A DNA stretch of 64,000 nucleotides, from assembly GCF_012849375.1 (NCBI RefSeq), contig NZ_CP051684.1, positions 4,402,001 through 4,466,000 of the forward strand, given 5' to 3'. Below the pieces are notes generated by a model. It searched no databases, had not been told where the DNA came from, and worked only from the letters and a program-made list of their open reading frames with translations. Numbering within the stretch: the first letter of the stretch is position 1; each line of letters starts with the position of its first letter. A program made the position numbers and the translations under genes. Below, piece after piece: positions 27,030 to 34,728 of the stretch. This DNA comes from Duganella dendranthematis (GTDB taxonomy: Bacteria > Pseudomonadota > Gammaproteobacteria > Burkholderiales > Burkholderiaceae_D).

Positions 27030-27979
27030 AAATATTCCATTACCATTTTGGAAAGCTCTTGAATCTCTGGCCAAGCCGACGAGTTTTTTAAGTGTTCCGT
27101 TGTTACGTAACCTTTTTCATAGCAGGAAGATAAATGATCGCCAAAACCCGTTTGTAGTACGGATTTATCAGGGTCGATAATTGAATCAAAAACTTCTCCG
27201 TGCTGAACGGATAATCCCGATTTCATATGAAAATGCTCTTGTTGGGGTTGCGTTAGCCTGGAGAAAGCCCTTAGGATCTTCTTTCGTGCAATGGTCAAGT
27301 CCTCATTCCCTTCTGCTACATATAACTCTATTGCAGGAATCGGAATGTAATTTTCAATTGCTCTTCGTTGTAGGCGGTAATGAGGTATTTCGAAATGCTC
27401 ACAGACCTTTGTTGCCTTCTCTGCTTGCTTTGATGGGGTATCCGGAGCAATTGCATCGCTATCAAAGCAGGCAAATGCACGTAAATTTAATAAATTACGA
27501 TTAGCCGCGTCATCTCTAAGTTTTTCAGTTAACTCAGTGATGCCTCCACAATTTTCGAATGTTAAAGCTCCTGACCGAATTAGACGTTCCATATCCTTTT
27601 TAATCTCAAGACCGAGCATTGAAAAAAGAAATCTTTTGTCAGCGCGACCATTTTCTACATAAATAAAAAATGTGCGAAGAATGTCATTTTTTAAAGTTAA
27701 AAGCGTAACTTCATTCGACTTTGGGGTCGGATTGGTTACCACATTGATTTGTCGCTTACTTTCTACAAAAATAGACGAGGTAAACTGTAGTTCTAGTAAT
27801 TCACCTATGTCTTCTTCCTGTAGATGGTTTTTGCAAAAATCCAACCATGTGAGGTATACAGGGCTTAAAGTATCCTCAATTACAATCTGATGGCTTTGAG
27901 AGTAAGCCTCTTCAATTGCTTCTAAAATTTTTCTAGGGGATTCGGATGAAAATATACTCGTTGAAAAGTAAATCTGCAT
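27026..27979 (-). CDS. Toprim-like (DUF4435/OLD-type) putative nuclease
   Basis: This 317-residue protein has the three expected Toprim landmarks in order: FFIYVENGRADKRFLFSML (104-122; catalytic Glu in VEN, like the VEGxxDKxF motif), LRAFACFDSDA (166-176; the DxD pair D173/D175) and RRAIENYIPIPAIE (205-218; the helix that usually follows in DUF4435/OLD nucleases). The first 100 residues are a separate mixed domain. The protein resembles AriB of the PARIS system in layout, but I cannot claim orthology. Its ATG begins one base after the ATPase stop, and its stop overlaps the DUF262 start, so all three should be made together. It is probably the nuclease arm triggered by the ATPase. Confidence 0.7.
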   Translation of the reverse strand: MQIYFSTSIFSSESPRKILEAIEEAYSQSHQIVIEDTLSPVYLTWLDFCKNHLQEEDIGELLELQFTSSIFVESKRQINVVTNPTPKSNEVTLLTLKNDILRTFFIYVENGRADKRFLFSMLGLEIKKDMERLIRSGALTFENCGGITELTEKLRDDAANRNLLNLRAFACFDSDAIAPDTPSKQAEKATKVCEHFEIPHYRLQRRAIENYIPIPAIELYVAEGNEDLTIARKKILRAFSRLTQPQQEHFHMKSGLSVQHGEVFDSIIDPDKSVLQTGFGDHLSSCYEKGYVTTEHLKNSSAWPEIQELSKMVMEYL

Positions 27980-27980
27980 A

Positions 27981-29321
27981 TCAGTTTTCCGTTCCTTTTT
28001 TATTTTTCATTTTTATAGAAATAATTCTTTTGGCCAGGTCGGGCGTGTAATTGAATATGCTTTTTGACCAAAGACCGCCAAGTGATCCATTTTGGTCAAA
28101 TTCAAAGCCCTCGATTTGAGCATAACCATCTTCAGATTTCCTTATCCAGTTAACCCTGACGTTGCTAGCCTTTAGAATGTCATCTGAACTAATTACAGAA
28201 AGCTGGGTCGCAAGAAGCACATTTTCTGAATGCGTTTCAGCGATTATTCGTGCGCCGCTTGGGGCCGTTACTGTTGTGAAAAATATCTCGGCCAAATGTT
28301 CATGAACGGCGTCATGGAGATGTAGTTCTGGATTTTCGAAGATCAACAATGGATTTTTAATATCCGTTAGTGAGACTTGAGCAGCGGCACATAATACTAT
28401 TACAGGTAAAACTTGTGCCATACCGGCGCCGTGATCTGCAATTGGTATTGCTGATGTCGGGCGCTCAACTGGCGCGAGCGAAATCGAAAATACCTCTTTA
28501 TCATTTGAGACGGAACTTTCAGTAAATAAGATTCGTCCAGTCGCCTTTTCGTACCAAGTGCTTACTTTCGACGATATACTATTCCCCTGAGGATTGCTAT
28601 TGTGCAGTAATTGAGTAACCTGTCGACCATCTGGAGAGAACTTGCTAGGGTAGCATGTGAGAGGAATATTTCTAGGTGGAACGCGACGAAGCGGACCAAT
28701 CCAAATTACGGATTTGGCAAATGCCTCCAATGCCGCTTGCAGAGATAATACGTCTTCTTCCAAAATTGATAACTTTGATTGAAGAGCGGTCATTGGGTGT
28801 GGAGTTAATCCCTCGAATGACAATATTATCTTCTCGAATGTCTTTTTTTCTTTATTGAAGTAAACGCGATAATTAAACTGGTTAGCGTGCGGTGCGATGG
28901 CAAAATCTATATCGAGCTCACAGCGCCACATTTGTTTTTCATTGTCTGAAAACGTTATATCCGTAATAACGGCACTATTAAGGTCACGAACGTATATTAT
29001 TGAATATTTAACTGTGAAATAATTTTTTCTCTCGGAATCCGAAAAAGTCAATTCAACCATGAGGGGCGAACCGCTTCCATTGGTGAAAAGGCCAGAAAAA
29101 CTATGCTCTTCACCATCAACGTCAATAGGGGCAATTGGGTAGCGAGATTTGAAATTAATACTATGAGCTATTGAAACTAATAACCTCATAATTGAGCTCT
29201 TGCCAGCACTATTTTCACCGAAAATCAGCGTGAGAGATGCCAATTTTACCTCCGAACGGGCACGGAAACCTTTGTATCCCTCAACTGCAAAGCTATCTAA
29301 TACGAAATCTGATTTTTTCAT
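27981..29321 (-). CDS. ABC/SMC-type ATPase with DUF3696-like C-terminus
   Basis: This 446-residue ATPase has an N-terminal Walker A in LTLIFGENSAGKSSIMRLL (31-48; GENSAGKSS), a signature-like ADHGAGMAQVLP (295-306), Walker B LLIFENPELHLH (325-336) and an H-loop in IIAETHSENVLL (H364). The segment after the H-loop (VNWIRKSEDGYAQIEGFEFDQNGSLGGLW) matches the DUF3696 style end of AAA_15-type ATPases, such as those in PARIS-like and other anti-phage systems. It is the first gene of the operon. The start at ATG 29321 has only a weak ribosome-binding site, which is common in AT-rich accessory genes. It is probably a sensor ATPase that assembles and releases or activates the Toprim partner. Confidence 0.85.
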   Translation of the reverse strand: MKKSDFVLDSFAVEGYKGFRARSEVKLASLTLIFGENSAGKSSIMRLLVSIAHSINFKSRYPIAPIDVDGEEHSFSGLFTNGSGSPLMVELTFSDSERKNYFTVKYSIIYVRDLNSAVITDITFSDNEKQMWRCELDIDFAIAPHANQFNYRVYFNKEKKTFEKIILSFEGLTPHPMTALQSKLSILEEDVLSLQAALEAFAKSVIWIGPLRRVPPRNIPLTCYPSKFSPDGRQVTQLLHNSNPQGNSISSKVSTWYEKATGRILFTESSVSNDKEVFSISLAPVERPTSAIPIADHGAGMAQVLPVIVLCAAAQVSLTDIKNPLLIFENPELHLHDAVHEHLAEIFFTTVTAPSGARIIAETHSENVLLATQLSVISSDDILKASNVRVNWIRKSEDGYAQIEGFEFDQNGSLGGLWSKSIFNYTPDLAKRIISIKMKNKKGTEN

Positions 29322-29493
29322 TTTGTAATATTTATTAAGTTATTTTTCTGAAGTGGTGGTCGAGTAGATTTCGTGCGGATTTGTGTTCGTGTCGAGATTG
29401 CGATTAATCAGTGTACATCGTACATCAGGAGGACAAAAGAGGCATGATTGACACCAATTTTGATGAGTCAAGCTACATTGCACCGTGACGGCA

Positions 29494-30053
29494 TCAGAAG
29501 GGGCGACGGGTCGACCGATACAATTTGAATCGCTTGCCGACATATGGCTCTAGCTCAACCGCCTCTAATTGTAACCCTCGTGTGATTCTACGCTGGGCGG
29601 GGGGCTCCCATATGGAGCTCTTTAATCTTCCCTGCCGAACAAATTGAGCGATTTCTTTCTTAACCGCCGCTACCTTTGCGCGAGTGAACTCGTCATTCCG
29701 CTTCTTGGTAAGGTGCTGTAGGTGATCGATCTCTGCGCTGCGCTTGTAAGGGCTGTCTAATCGGATGGCTTGTCGCTCAACGTCTAGATGATGGACTTCA
29801 ATGTCCCCGAGCGCTGATGACCATGCCAATTTTGAAAGCTCCTTGCCGAGTAGGCTGATTCGGCGCACCGGTAAGCCTAGATGTTCTTCAAAATTTTTTA
29901 TGAACTTCTTGATTTTTTGAGTCGTGACTAGCGATGGCGTGATGACGTCGAACGCTGTGTAACCCGTAGAGCCGCTGCGACTTCGGCATACGACTGTCCG
30001 ATAAAGTTTTCGAGATGGGATCTGACTAACTCTTGTTCTCTGTCTGTGAGCAT
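29494..30053 (-). pseudogene. unrecognised gene broken by a one-base frame change
   Basis: A coding frame begins at ATG 30053 (MLTDREQELVRSHLENFIGQ, continuing SYAEVAAALR) and stops after 41 codons. A second frame takes over at about 29964 with natural-looking protein (GYTAFDVITPSLVTTQKIKK...) and runs to 29494, ending YVGKRFKLYRSTRRPF. One extra G in the CGGGTT at 29961-29966 would join them into about 187 residues. The C-terminal half is basic and helical (EFTRAKVAAVKKEIAQFVRQGRLKSS), so nucleic-acid binding is conceivable. I recognise no family. The break may be real decay or a sequencing error. It lies directly upstream of the ATPase operon on the same strand. Confidence 0.5.
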
Positions 30054-30334
30054 AGGGTTTCAATTGTCGCCGAAAAGTAGCCATTTTGTCCGGACAATTT
30101 GCACCCGTAACGGACGGGGCGTGATAGACGGCTCTGTCGGCGGTTCTGAATGCTAAAAAATGTGGCAAGGACTGCCTGAAATGTGTGCAGGCCGAGGGCT
30201 GACAAGCCCTAATCTGATGGACTATAGTTCGTCCATTGGTTTGCACAACGCATCAAGTGATGCAGGAAAATCGGCATCTAGTTCTTTAATAATTCGGAGG
30301 CATTATTTTTAAAGAGGGATCGCACGAGGCAATC

Positions 30335-30535
30335 TTGCGCCTACGTGTTTCGGACCTCATCGCATCTCGCGGTAAGAAACAGGAAGAGGTGTCTGCTGGT
30401 TTTGTTCCAGGGTTGAGATACCTGCAGTACAAGTCTGGTAAGCATCGCTGGCTGTTACGTTACGTCGACCCAAAATCTAAGAAAAAAGATGTACATATAC
30501 TTGGCCGCAATCTCGCGGGTGATGACTCGCGGTGA
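30335..30535 (+). pseudogene. integrase arm-DNA-binding domain fragment (truncated)
   Basis: The frame reads FVPGLRYLQYKSGKHRWLLR then YVDPKSKKKDVHILGRNL, which resembles the N-terminal DUF4102 arm-binding domain of tyrosine integrases (GLYLRV...KxWxFRY...LG). No ATG begins it (only TTG 30335), and nothing of the catalytic core (R..HxxR..Y) follows. It abuts, tail to tail, a truncated radical-SAM frame at about 30536-30546. It is best read as a remnant of the island's recombinase. Confidence 0.4.
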
Positions 30536-30545
30536 GGCCATGCGC

Positions 30546-30794
30546 TTAGATGGTGTCGATCATCATAAGCAGGGCGGCGCGATTCTCCTCGATTTTGTAG
30601 AGGGGATCGGCGCCGCCGCTAATGGTGATAAAGGATTTGGGACATTGAGCGATGAACTGGGATACGGCATCCTGTTCCTGAGCGCCGTTTGGCAGGTGAG
30701 GAGAGCTTCTCCAATTACAGTAGGTGCAATTCTTTTCGCATCCGAAGCCACGCTTCTTCCAGTTGACGATGATGGTGTGGTTTGATTTTTGCAT
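30546..30794 (-). pseudogene. radical-SAM-like N-terminal fragment
   Basis: This 82-residue frame has a Cys-x3-Cys-x2-Cys cluster (CEKNCTYC) and a downstream ISGGADPLY like the GGE motif region of radical-SAM enzymes. A full enzyme needs at least about 200 residues, and the frame ends just where the integrase-like fragment of the other strand ends. The start lies 8 bases after the stop of the preceding minus-strand gene, so it was probably in an operon with it. The fragment may still bind an iron-sulfur cluster but is unlikely to be a working enzyme. Confidence 0.45.
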
Positions 30795-30802
30795 GAGAGG
30801 GG

Positions 30803-31388
30803 TTAGGTTTTGCTCGGCAGGCTGAGCGTCTTTTTACTAGCTGCCGCCGGAGTTGGCGCGTCAAATGCCGACGGTATGGTGATCTCGATCTTCGTACCCT
30901 GCGGCGATAGAGCTGCTTGCTTCCAGGCAGTGATATCCGCCGAGAGCATGTGTTGAGATTCAGGGTCTTTTGCAGCGTCCAGCAAGCCTTCTTCGCGGAG
31001 GATGGCTGCGAGGAAGCCTGCGTTGTTGCTGCTGCGGCCTGTGAACGCCTCTTTCAACGCCTTGGAGGGGAATGGTTTCTCCGGATCACAGTTGCTCAAG
31101 CATTCCTCTACTCGGGAGAAGTTGACGATTTCCTTGCTGTAGTAGCCGCCGCCTTCGTTTTGGGTAATGCGGATGTGGAGGTGCGCTCGGTCATCACTGG
31201 CGAGCAGTTGGTATTTGATGCCGCCCTCCGACTGTTTGCCGAGCTTCTTGCATTTGGCGTCTTTGAGCAGCCAATAAGATACTGGCGCGTTTCGGCGTGT
31301 AGATGGTGCCGGTGTAGGCGCGGTGTGCGTTCGCCTCGTATGCGGCCATATTGCTAGCCTGGCTGCGGGTGGTGGTTGTAGTTTGCAT
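30803..31388 (-). pseudogene. island gene of unknown function, frameshifted
   Basis: ATG 31388 (preceded by AAAGGAC) starts MQTTTTTRSQASNMAAYEAN and reads naturally to YTGTIYT. There the frame goes wrong, while a +1 frame continues RNAPVSYWLLKDAKCKKLGK and runs through ECLSNCDPEKPFPSKALKEA to a stop at 30803. Removing one C at about 31292-31295 restores a protein of about 194 residues. The family is not recognised; it has the look of a small phage- or island-borne protein. It is transcribed divergently from the XRE regulator and shares its operators. Confidence 0.5.
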
Positions 31389-31412
31389 GGTCAATGTCCT
31401 TTGCTGTCGGTG

Positions 31413-31504
31413 TAAAACGTCGAGTGGTGACTCAACGTTTTAGATTCTGTCACAAAAGAGACTGGCGAACAACAATAAGTGTTGACTCACGGCTCAACAT
31501 TTAT
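31413..31504. promoter_or_regulatory. two operators for the XRE repressor
   Basis: An inverted repeat at 31413-31442 (TAAAACGTCGAG, 6 bases, CTCAACGTTTTA) and a second one at 31475-31504 (ATAAGTGTTGACT, 4 bases, GCTCAACATTTAT) share the half-site TAAAnGTTGAG. The second covers the start codon of the repressor at 31503, which suggests auto-repression of a leaderless or nearly leaderless transcript. Confidence 0.7.
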
Positions 31505-31880
31505 GGTTAATAGCAAACAGTTAGGATCATCGACGCCTCCCGAGATGGATGACTTGGCGGCTAAGTTGTCAAAGAACATCGCAGCGCGTCGGCGTGCGCT
31601 TGGGCTCACGCAGGCCCAGGTCGCAGAACGGCTTGGGGTGGATACTGAAACGCTCTCACGTTTCGAACGGGGGAGGCACTTGCCGTCGCTCGTGACGTTA
31701 GAGCGGCTGTCCTCTCTGCTGCACACTACGACCAGCGAATTATTGGCAGAGGAGCAGCGCCGACCTACCGACGAGGCTGAGGCTATCTCCTCATGGCTTG
31801 CCGCCTTGAGCCCCAGCGATAAGGAGTTCGCGTGCTCCCTTCTAAAGCAGTGCTGTGACTATCTGGCATCCCGCTCCTGA
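31503..31880 (+). CDS. XRE-family helix-turn-helix regulator
   Basis: The ATG at 31503 gives 125 residues. The HTH_3 domain is LSKNIAARRRALGLTQAQVAERLGVDTETLSRFERGRHLPSLVTLERLSSLL (about 20-72). The C-terminal helices (ISSWLAALSPSDKEFACSLLKQCCDYL) probably dimerise. It lies on the plus strand, divergent from the frameshifted gene, with two matching operators between. In islands such regulators often control excision or cargo genes; here the SEFIR gene lies downstream in the same direction and could be under its control. Confidence 0.88.
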   Translation: MVNSKQLGSSTPPEMDDLAAKLSKNIAARRRALGLTQAQVAERLGVDTETLSRFERGRHLPSLVTLERLSSLLHTTTSELLAEEQRRPTDEAEAISSWLAALSPSDKEFACSLLKQCCDYLASRS

Positions 31881-31987
31881 TGGCTTGCGGCTAGGGAGAT
31901 GCCTGGACTCTGTAGGGTAGGTAGCGCAAGATATTCTCTGTGATCATCCACTTCGTCATAATATTGCATATAGGGCAACCAAACGAT

Positions 31988-32545
31988 ATGAATGCAGTAA
32001 AGGAACCGCCAAAGGTTTTTATCTCTTACAGTTGGTCTGGAGTGGAGCATGAGCAATTCGTGATTGAGCTTGCCACGGCTTTACGCACTCACGGTGTCGA
32101 TGCAATTTTGGACAAGTGGAGGCTTAAGCCGGGTCAGGACAAATATGTTTTCATGGAATCAATGGTTACAGATGCCAGTGTGGTAAAAGTCTTGGTAATT
32201 TGTGATCAGAAATATAAAGAAAAAGCGGATAGTCGTGCTGGCGGTGTAGGGACTGAAAGTCAAATTATTTCATCTGAGCTCTACTCCAAAGTAGCTCAAA
32301 CCAAATTCATTCCAGTCGTGGCCGAGCGAGATGATGAGGGCAGGGAGTTTTTACCAGTCTTCATGAAAGGCCGGATCTATGTGGACCTATCGTCTGATGA
32401 GAAATGGGGCGACGGTTTGGATGAATTGCTTCGTCTGATTTACGACCAACCTATACATCCAGAGCCGAAGCTGGGAGAGGTGCCAGCGTTCCTCAAGTCT
32501 GACAGCGGTGGTCTGCCCACGGCAAAGGAACTACCGGGGCATTGA
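31988..32545 (+). CDS. SEFIR-domain (TIR-like) protein, N-terminal part
   Basis: The ATG at 31988 gives 185 residues. The SEFIR fold is clear: KVFISYSWSGVEHEQFVIELATALRTHGVDAILDKWRLKPGQDKYVFMESMV, then VLVICDQKYKEKADSRAGGVGTESQIISSELY and FIPVVAERDDEG. Bacterial SEFIR proteins are known as single-gene anti-phage defences that act like TIR domains on NAD. The next frame, starting at the stop (TTGA overlap at 32542), looks like the usual C-terminal sensor half. One additional G in GGGG at 32537-32540 would fuse both into about 490 residues, so either this is a frame break or the two halves are translated as separate coupled proteins. Confidence 0.85.
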   Translation: MNAVKEPPKVFISYSWSGVEHEQFVIELATALRTHGVDAILDKWRLKPGQDKYVFMESMVTDASVVKVLVICDQKYKEKADSRAGGVGTESQIISSELYSKVAQTKFIPVVAERDDEGREFLPVFMKGRIYVDLSSDEKWGDGLDELLRLIYDQPIHPEPKLGEVPAFLKSDSGGLPTAKELPGH

Positions 32546-33453
32546 GAGCGATACGCGATGGCAAATCAAATCGCGAAGGTTTGGAGAACCTCTTCGTACG
32601 AAGCATGCTGGCTGAGATTAAGCAGCGATATGTCACGCCTGAAGGCAAAACTGGATATGATGAGGAAATCTATCAGGCGATTTTGCAAACCAAAGGCTTG
32701 CGGGATCAGTTTTCTGAATATGTCGAAGCGCTGGCTTCATTTTTGGGTGATGAACCTAAGGCGCTTAAACAGTGCATTTATTTGCTGGAGCAACTTGGCC
32801 AGCTTTTCGGCCCTCCGATTGAGAACGGAACATACGTAGAGGGATGGTCTGACCTCTACCGCTTCTTTGCTCTTGAAGCCGCGCTTATAGTGACCGCCGG
32901 GCTCTTACGGCACGAGCGCTGGCAGATGCTCCGGCATTGGCTGAAATACCCATTTCTTGTCCGAACCGATCATAGTGGGCCAAAAACCGAGAATATCATT
33001 GCGTTCGATTCATACCTTTCATCGATGGATGAACACCGAAACAATCGATTACGCCTCAACAGGGCATGTTTAACGGCAGACATGCTAAGGGAGAGATGTT
33101 CGCCGGAACATACCCCGTTCAATGAACTCGTTCAAGCCGATATGTTCCTGGGGTTGTTTGGAGTGGCTCAAATGAAGGGGCGCACTGAAACTAATTTTTA
33201 CGGCAGCTTCTGGCGACCCCGTACCGTGGTGTATACGTCCGAGTCGCGACGGTCTCCAATATTTCTTAAGGCGGTCGATCCGGATATTCGAAACAGCATT
33301 CTTCTCGCCATAGGGGTGGTCTCGGGTGCAGATCTTGCGGAAAGAGTTGTCGAGGCGCGTTCCAAGACCGATGATTTCCGGTACTTGCTGATAGGTAGGA
33401 TGCTTGGATTTAGTTTTGAGGATGCCGTAAACATGCAAGCTCTAACTAGATAA
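32542..33453 (+). CDS. C-terminal part or coupled partner of the SEFIR protein
   Basis: The frame of 303 residues begins only with a TTG that overlaps the SEFIR stop (TTGA); no ATG is found near. Its first residues (LRAIRDGKSNREGLENLFVRSMLAEIKQRY) continue the SEFIR protein smoothly if one base is added. The body is helical and soluble (GYDEEIYQAILQTKGLRDQFSEYVEALASFLGDE, FFALEAALIVTAGLLRHERWQMLRHWL, ADMFLGLFGVAQM). I recognise no catalytic motif. It may be the sensing or oligomerisation half of the defence protein. The ending SFEDAVNMQALTR lies 130 bases before the island terminator. Confidence 0.6.
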   Translation: MRAIRDGKSNREGLENLFVRSMLAEIKQRYVTPEGKTGYDEEIYQAILQTKGLRDQFSEYVEALASFLGDEPKALKQCIYLLEQLGQLFGPPIENGTYVEGWSDLYRFFALEAALIVTAGLLRHERWQMLRHWLKYPFLVRTDHSGPKTENIIAFDSYLSSMDEHRNNRLRLNRACLTADMLRERCSPEHTPFNELVQADMFLGLFGVAQMKGRTETNFYGSFWRPRTVVYTSESRRSPIFLKAVDPDIRNSILLAIGVVSGADLAERVVEARSKTDDFRYLLIGRMLGFSFEDAVNMQALTR

Positions 33454-33584
33454 CGGTATCACGAGGAGTTGATGCTGGCCCGAAGCTGGTCTTGGGATAA
33501 AGTCTGAACACTGCCATACGACGTAAAACGGCTTGCTAGCTTGTTAGAGGCTGAGGGAGTGGACCAGAAATGGACCAGAAAACA

Positions 33585-33614
33585 AAAACGCCAACCCGTG
33601 AAGGTTGGCGTTTT
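33585..33614. terminator. Rho-independent terminator at the right island end
   Basis: A 12-bp perfect stem (AAAACGCCAACC and complement) with a 6-base loop CGTGAA. It has A-rich and T-rich sides and so could work in both directions: for the SEFIR genes and for the tRNA-Lys at 33628-33703. Confidence 0.85.
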
Positions 33615-33627
33615 CGCTTGAGAATCT

Positions 33628-33703
33628 TGGTAGGCCGTGCGGGATTCGAACCTGCGACCAACGGATTAAAAGTCCGCTGCTCTACCAGCTGAGCTAACGA
33701 CCC
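33628..33703 (-). tRNA. tRNA-Lys (TTT), restored by the island
   Basis: This copy is identical to the tRNA at 9011-9086. Its 3' 46 bases (33628-33673) form the right attachment repeat, so the gene is a hybrid of chromosomal 5' half and island-borne 3' half. Confidence 0.97.
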
Positions 33704-33732
33704 ATAGGTATCTCACCTAGGTACTTTCGGAA

Positions 33733-33808
33733 TGGTAGGCCGTGCGGGATTCGAACCTGCGACCAACGGATTAAAAGTCCGCTGCTCTACCAGCTGAGCT
33801 AACGACCC
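33733..33808 (-). tRNA. tRNA-Lys (TTT), tandem copy
   Basis: This copy is identical to the preceding one and lies 29 bases upstream of it on the minus strand. The two are probably co-transcribed from a promoter in the 33809-33866 gap. Confidence 0.97.
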
Positions 33809-33866
33809 CCGAAAGAAGCGAGATTATAGAGGATCTGTCACCCAGCTGTCAAATACCCAGAGGTAA

Positions 33867-34622
33867 TTATTTGGCGCCGAGACGTTGTTTAGCCGTCTCC
33901 GCCGCCGTCGAGTCCGGATACTGCTTGATCAGGTCTTGCAGCGTCTTCTTGGCGGCCTTGTCTTTCAGCTCGGTCTGGCAGCTGGCGATGTTGAGCATGG
34001 CGTCCGGCGCTTTTGGGCTATCCGGGTAGTTCTTCAGCACCACCAGCTGGGCCGTGATGGCGCTCTTGCAGTCGCGCTGGGCGAAGTAGGAGTTGCCCAG
34101 CCAGTACTGCGCGTTCGGCGCGTAGCTGGAGCCTGGGTAGCGCTGGACGAATTCTTGCAGCGCGGTGGCGGCCGCCTTGTAGTCGCCGCCGGTGAACAGT
34201 TTGGTGGCGGCGTCGTACGAACGCTGTTCGCCCGGATCGACTTGCGCGGTCTTGCCGTCGATGGTCACTTCGCGCGGTTCCAGCTTGCGCAGGCGGCTGT
34301 CGAGGTCGACGTAGAAGTCTTTCTGGCGTTTCTGGGCGTTGGCGATGTCGTTGGCCAGCACTTCGATCTGGCCGCGCAGTTGGGCGATTTGCTGTTGCAG
34401 CTGCTCGTTCTGGGTCACCAGATCCAGCGTGCTGGACTTGTCGGACTTGGTGTCGAGGCGGGTGTTGAGGTCGCTGCGCATCGCTTCGACCTTGGCGCGC
34501 AGGTCGAGCAGCGCTTTGCGGGCTTCGTCGTCGTCGAACAGGCCGGCATGGGCTTGCAGCGGCAGCCAGATGGTCGCGGCCAGCAGGGCGGCGCGGAGGC
34601 CGGTTTGGGTCAGTTTCTTCAT
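33867..34622 (-). CDS. cpoB: cell division coordinator CpoB (YbgF)
   Basis: The ATG at 34622 gives 251 residues with a signal peptide (MKKLTQTGLRAALLAATIWL, ending AHA). A GTG five codons earlier is less likely. A coiled-coil trimerisation segment (LDLVTQNEQLQQQIAQLRGQIEVLANDIANAQKRQ) is followed by a TPR domain (YDAATKLFTGGDYKAAATALQEFVQRYPGSSYAPNAQYWLGNSYFAQRD). In E. coli CpoB works in the periplasm with Tol and PBP1B to link outer-membrane constriction to peptidoglycan synthesis. It is the last gene of the tol-pal run, 106 bases after pal. Confidence 0.93.
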   Translation of the reverse strand: MKKLTQTGLRAALLAATIWLPLQAHAGLFDDDEARKALLDLRAKVEAMRSDLNTRLDTKSDKSSTLDLVTQNEQLQQQIAQLRGQIEVLANDIANAQKRQKDFYVDLDSRLRKLEPREVTIDGKTAQVDPGEQRSYDAATKLFTGGDYKAAATALQEFVQRYPGSSYAPNAQYWLGNSYFAQRDCKSAITAQLVVLKNYPDSPKAPDAMLNIASCQTELKDKAAKKTLQDLIKQYPDSTAAETAKQRLGAK

Positions 34623-34728
34623 GTCGGGCGCTTTCACACTAATCTAAATGGAAACGGGGCGGGCGCGGTTGAATCCGCGCGCCGCCCCGTATTATGCCTG
34701 TGACCCGGCAAAAGGGTAGTGCTTTTGA

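Larger units (their letters stand above)
24961..33673. mobile_element. tRNA-Lys genomic island (about 8.7 kb), apparently immobile
   Basis: The island is bounded by the direct repeats 24961-25006 and 33628-33673. Its content is clearly more AT-rich than both flanks, especially 25.3-29.5 kb, and its genes are of accessory type: a DUF262/Toprim/ATPase operon, a SEFIR protein and an XRE repressor. Only a truncated integrase-like arm-binding fragment is present, so it probably cannot excise unaided. The island carries its own terminator (33585-33614) in front of the restored tRNA 3' end. Several genes have single-base frame breaks. Confidence 0.85.

Noticed and set aside
29340..29543. 67-codon Cys-containing frame between the ATPase gene and the frameshifted gene
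   Set aside because: Its start lies in the end of the neighbouring gene with no ribosome-binding site; the five cysteines do not form a known finger. Left uncalled, though a real small gene cannot be excluded.
25437..33453. CRISPR array or retron in the island
   Set aside because: No regularly spaced repeats and no reverse transcriptase motif are seen.
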